Shown here in pieces: positions 31,917-33,492 of a stretch of 33,492 nucleotides of DNA (position 1 is its first letter; every line of letters begins with the position of its first letter). The notes under the pieces are model-generated. The model worked only from the letters and a program-made list of their open reading frames with translations. It searched no databases and was not told where the DNA came from. This DNA comes from Candidatus Thalassarchaeaceae archaeon (GTDB lineage: Archaea > Thermoplasmatota > Poseidoniia > Poseidoniales > Thalassarchaeaceae), in assembly GCA_029940695.1 (NCBI GenBank), contig JAPYUP010000019.1:1-33492 (forward strand), given 5' to 3'. Both the position numbers and the translations under genes were made by a program.

Positions 31917-32813
31917 TTGAAGGACACCTTCAAGGAACCTACTATTCTAGGTTTGACGGGCGCCACAGCGCTAGCTGTTTTCCAGTTCCTCAACAGCTTC
32001 GGGATGATGGATGACATTGCGTACCGACTCCATCTGTTGGAAACTGCGAGCGGCCCCAATGAGAAGTTTCTGATCATCCCCAAGAGCTTCGAGGTTTGGG
32101 GCGTTCTGGAACTTAGCATCCAAGACTACATAATCGTGGGTTTTCTGATTTACACATTGATTGGTCTACGGGTACACAGACCTAGGGAGCAGGGGGCGTA
32201 CAAGCCAATGAAGAAGAGGAAGCGGCTAATCTCCGTTAAGTCTAGGATGTGGCTGAGGACGGGCCTAATCTCGCTGCTCATCGGGCTGCTCTCAACTGTT
32301 AACAAGACTGGCAGAATCGCAGCATTGGCGAATAACATCGACGGCGAGAACAGAGAGGGGAGGTTACGTATTGTAGATGGCGGACCCGGCTTCGAACTAC
32401 TGGAATGGGCGCCACAGGACTACGCTGAACTGACTATCATATACTTCCTGTTCCTCTTAGGTCTGCGTAAAGGCATCAAGATTGATACCTCCCAACTCAC
32501 AATCATAGACTCGGGGACCCATATCGAAAAAATTTGGGTTAACTCCGACCAAGCCGACAGGCTCCAACGCACCAACGTCGAAGAAGGCGCCTCTCGAATA
32601 AACAGGGCATTCACCGACCTCGTCAATATGCTGGGAGCTGCAGTCTCACTCAATCTCGCAGCTGCGGCACTAGAGGATGGAAACGTCAAGAACGCATTCA
32701 ACAAATGGAAGAACCTTACTCATAAAAAGGGAAAGCAAGCGAAGGATTGGAAAGGCCTCTCCGAGTCGATCGATGACGTTGGAAAGTTCAAGCAACGAGA
32801 CGAGGAGGAGTAA
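31917..32813 (+). CDS. Four-helix membrane protein, hypothetical
   Basis: 298 aa, family not recognised. Membrane segments appear at about residues 9-28, 70-86, 112-128 and 170-186. A basic loop (PMKKRKRLISVKSR) sits between the second and third, which suggests it faces the cytoplasm. A C-terminal ~110 residues is soluble, with a likely helix NRAFTDLVNMLGAAVSLNLA and a Lys-rich end. TTG 31917 is preferred: the AT-rich element at 31854-31861 would then be the promoter, and the residues encoded upstream (Gly-rich, to TTG 31842) look non-coding. Base use is less GC-rich than in most neighbours. The next gene starts 60 nt on. Confidence 0.6.
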   Translation: MKDTFKEPTILGLTGATALAVFQFLNSFGMMDDIAYRLHLLETASGPNEKFLIIPKSFEVWGVLELSIQDYIIVGFLIYTLIGLRVHRPREQGAYKPMKKRKRLISVKSRMWLRTGLISLLIGLLSTVNKTGRIAALANNIDGENREGRLRIVDGGPGFELLEWAPQDYAELTIIYFLFLLGLRKGIKIDTSQLTIIDSGTHIEKIWVNSDQADRLQRTNVEEGASRINRAFTDLVNMLGAAVSLNLAAAALEDGNVKNAFNKWKNLTHKKGKQAKDWKGLSESIDDVGKFKQRDEEE

Positions 32814-32873
32814 TCCGCGAATCGGCGCATTAAAGCCGAGCGAGGGCCACGCGATTGATGGGGGGTGCAAGGG

Positions 32874-33492
32874 ATGGTAGACGAACTGACTCGTGAGGAG
32901 GTCACTCAGAAATTGGAGCAGATTTTCACCGCAGTGCTTGATGGTGACGATCTTGAGAAACAGATTTCTAGTATTCCCAAGAGATTGGACAAGTTTGAGG
33001 GCCGGTGGGGCGGGCTGATTGGCTGGGCCGAGAAAAAGTACGAAAAGCTGGAAACCGATGAATCTGAGGTCACGGATGAGGGTAACTCAGAGGAAGAAGA
33101 GACTGCGGCTGAGAGCGAGACTCAGGAGAAGCCGGCCAAGAAGAAGAGTAGAGGAATGTTCTCCAAATTAGGCAAATCAAAGAAAGAAGTCGACCCCCCC
33201 CTGGACACCGAGGAAGAGGGGCCCCAAGCCGAGGAGAAGCCGGCCAAGAAGAAGCGTGGAGGTTTTTTTTCCAAGCGAGGTAAGTCAAAGGAAGAGGACG
33301 GGACAACAGGGGCAGCTGACTCTGATGATTCCGAGGAAGCCGTTGATGAGCCGACCGATGAGCCAGAAGAAGCCACAGAAGGCGAGCCGGACCAGGAGGA
33401 ACACGACGATTCTGCCGACTTGATGGGTGACGAACCACCACTCGAGAAGGCTGCCAGACTGTTGGAAGAGGGAGATTCGGAGGGGGCACTTG
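32874..33492 (+). CDS. Low-complexity Lys/Glu-rich protein, 3' partial
   Basis: Open from ATG 32874 to the right edge, so the end is missing (206 codons visible). A GGGGGTG stretch lies 7-13 nt upstream. The first ~60 residues are amphipathic helix (MVDELTREEVTQKLEQIFTA, then KRLDKFEGRWGGLIGWAEKK). A highly acidic stretch follows, interrupted by two 21-residue basic repeats beginning EKPAKKK (33126-33188 and 33234-33296). The last visible residues, EKAARLLEEGDSEGAL, look like the first helix of a TPR-type domain. A run of eight T (33263-33270) and of eight C (33194-33201) lie within the gene. Function unknown; the charge alternation suggests a disordered linker joining folded ends. Confidence 0.65.
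   Translation, partial: MVDELTREEVTQKLEQIFTAVLDGDDLEKQISSIPKRLDKFEGRWGGLIGWAEKKYEKLETDESEVTDEGNSEEEETAAESETQEKPAKKKSRGMFSKLGKSKKEVDPPLDTEEEGPQAEEKPAKKKRGGFFSKRGKSKEEDGTTGAADSDDSEEAVDEPTDEPEEATEGEPDQEEHDDSADLMGDEPPLEKAARLLEEGDSEGAL
33126..33296 (+). repeat. Two basic EKPAKKK-x-x-G-x-FSK-x-GKSK repeats
   Basis: Two copies of a 21-codon unit start at 33126 and 33234 (108-nt spacing). They share EKPAKKK, a Phe-Ser-Lys core and GKSK, with an acidic spacer between. Could be a nucleic-acid or membrane contact motif; no family recognised. Confidence 0.7.

Overview
This window looks like a piece of a free-living archaeal chromosome, most likely a planktonic marine euryarchaeon of the Thermoplasmatota (Marine Group II / Poseidoniales or a close relative). 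That placement is inferred from gene content, not from a marker-tree search. The archaeal markers are aIF2-gamma, ribosomal protein S6e, Orc1/Cdc6, archaeosine tRNA-guanine transglycosylase, CTP-dependent riboflavin kinase, DUF357 and archaeal-type mevalonate genes. Asp-rich secreted repeats of the DDGSC type and acidic ectodomains fit a marine lineage. Genes are packed very tightly and use ATG, GTG and TTG starts. I see no tRNA, rRNA, CRISPR array, insertion sequence or phage gene.

Layout. 1-2329: C-terminal part of a secreted family 5 solute-binding protein preceded by Asp-rich 37-residue repeats. 2406-3128: SpoU-type RNA methyltransferase, facing an acyl-CoA dehydrogenase (3131-4276, minus). 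4332-8260: a fused aconitase-X enzyme, probably mevalonate-5-phosphate dehydratase, translationally coupled to archaeosine TGT. 8340-14193: an ABC block (ATPase, permease, ATPase, permease with a large Asp-rich ectodomain) followed by a Trp-rich lipocalin-like protein. 14256-16676: a bPH2-like membrane protein, a TPR-like protein and TruA. 16669-18025 (minus): a PqqB-like metallo-beta-lactamase-fold protein and riboflavin kinase. 18120-19753: an alpha-oxoamine synthase and a hot-dog thioesterase. 19746-20339 (minus): a small membrane protein. 20540-21747: citrate synthase of mitochondrial-like sequence, preceded by a possible 13-codon leader ORF. 21748-22857 (minus): a glycerophosphodiesterase-like protein whose HRG motif sits at the C-terminus. 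22964-24754: a UMF1/Atg22-type transporter with an acidic insert. 24757-26055 (minus): class II HMG-CoA reductase.

The right third is informational. A 272-bp gap (26056-26327) carries a cluster of TTAACGC sites in both orientations. It leads into a degenerate Orc/AAA-like protein with a winged-helix tail (26328-28106) and DUF357. On the minus strand is the classic archaeal cluster S6e - aIF2-gamma - PIN-domain protein, with Orc1/Cdc6 upstream. Two plus-strand genes of unknown function close the window, the last cut off by its end.

Most interesting observations: (1) an apparently circularly permuted GDPD barrel; (2) loss of zinc-ligand cysteines in both archaeosine TGT and aIF2-gamma; (3) the TTAACGC array beside an Orc-like protein whose Walker A lysine is arginine, with the same core octamer recurring in the orc1/cdc6 upstream region; (4) a short SD-led ORF overlapping the citrate synthase start; (5) six convergent gene pairs that all meet within -8 to +2 nt.
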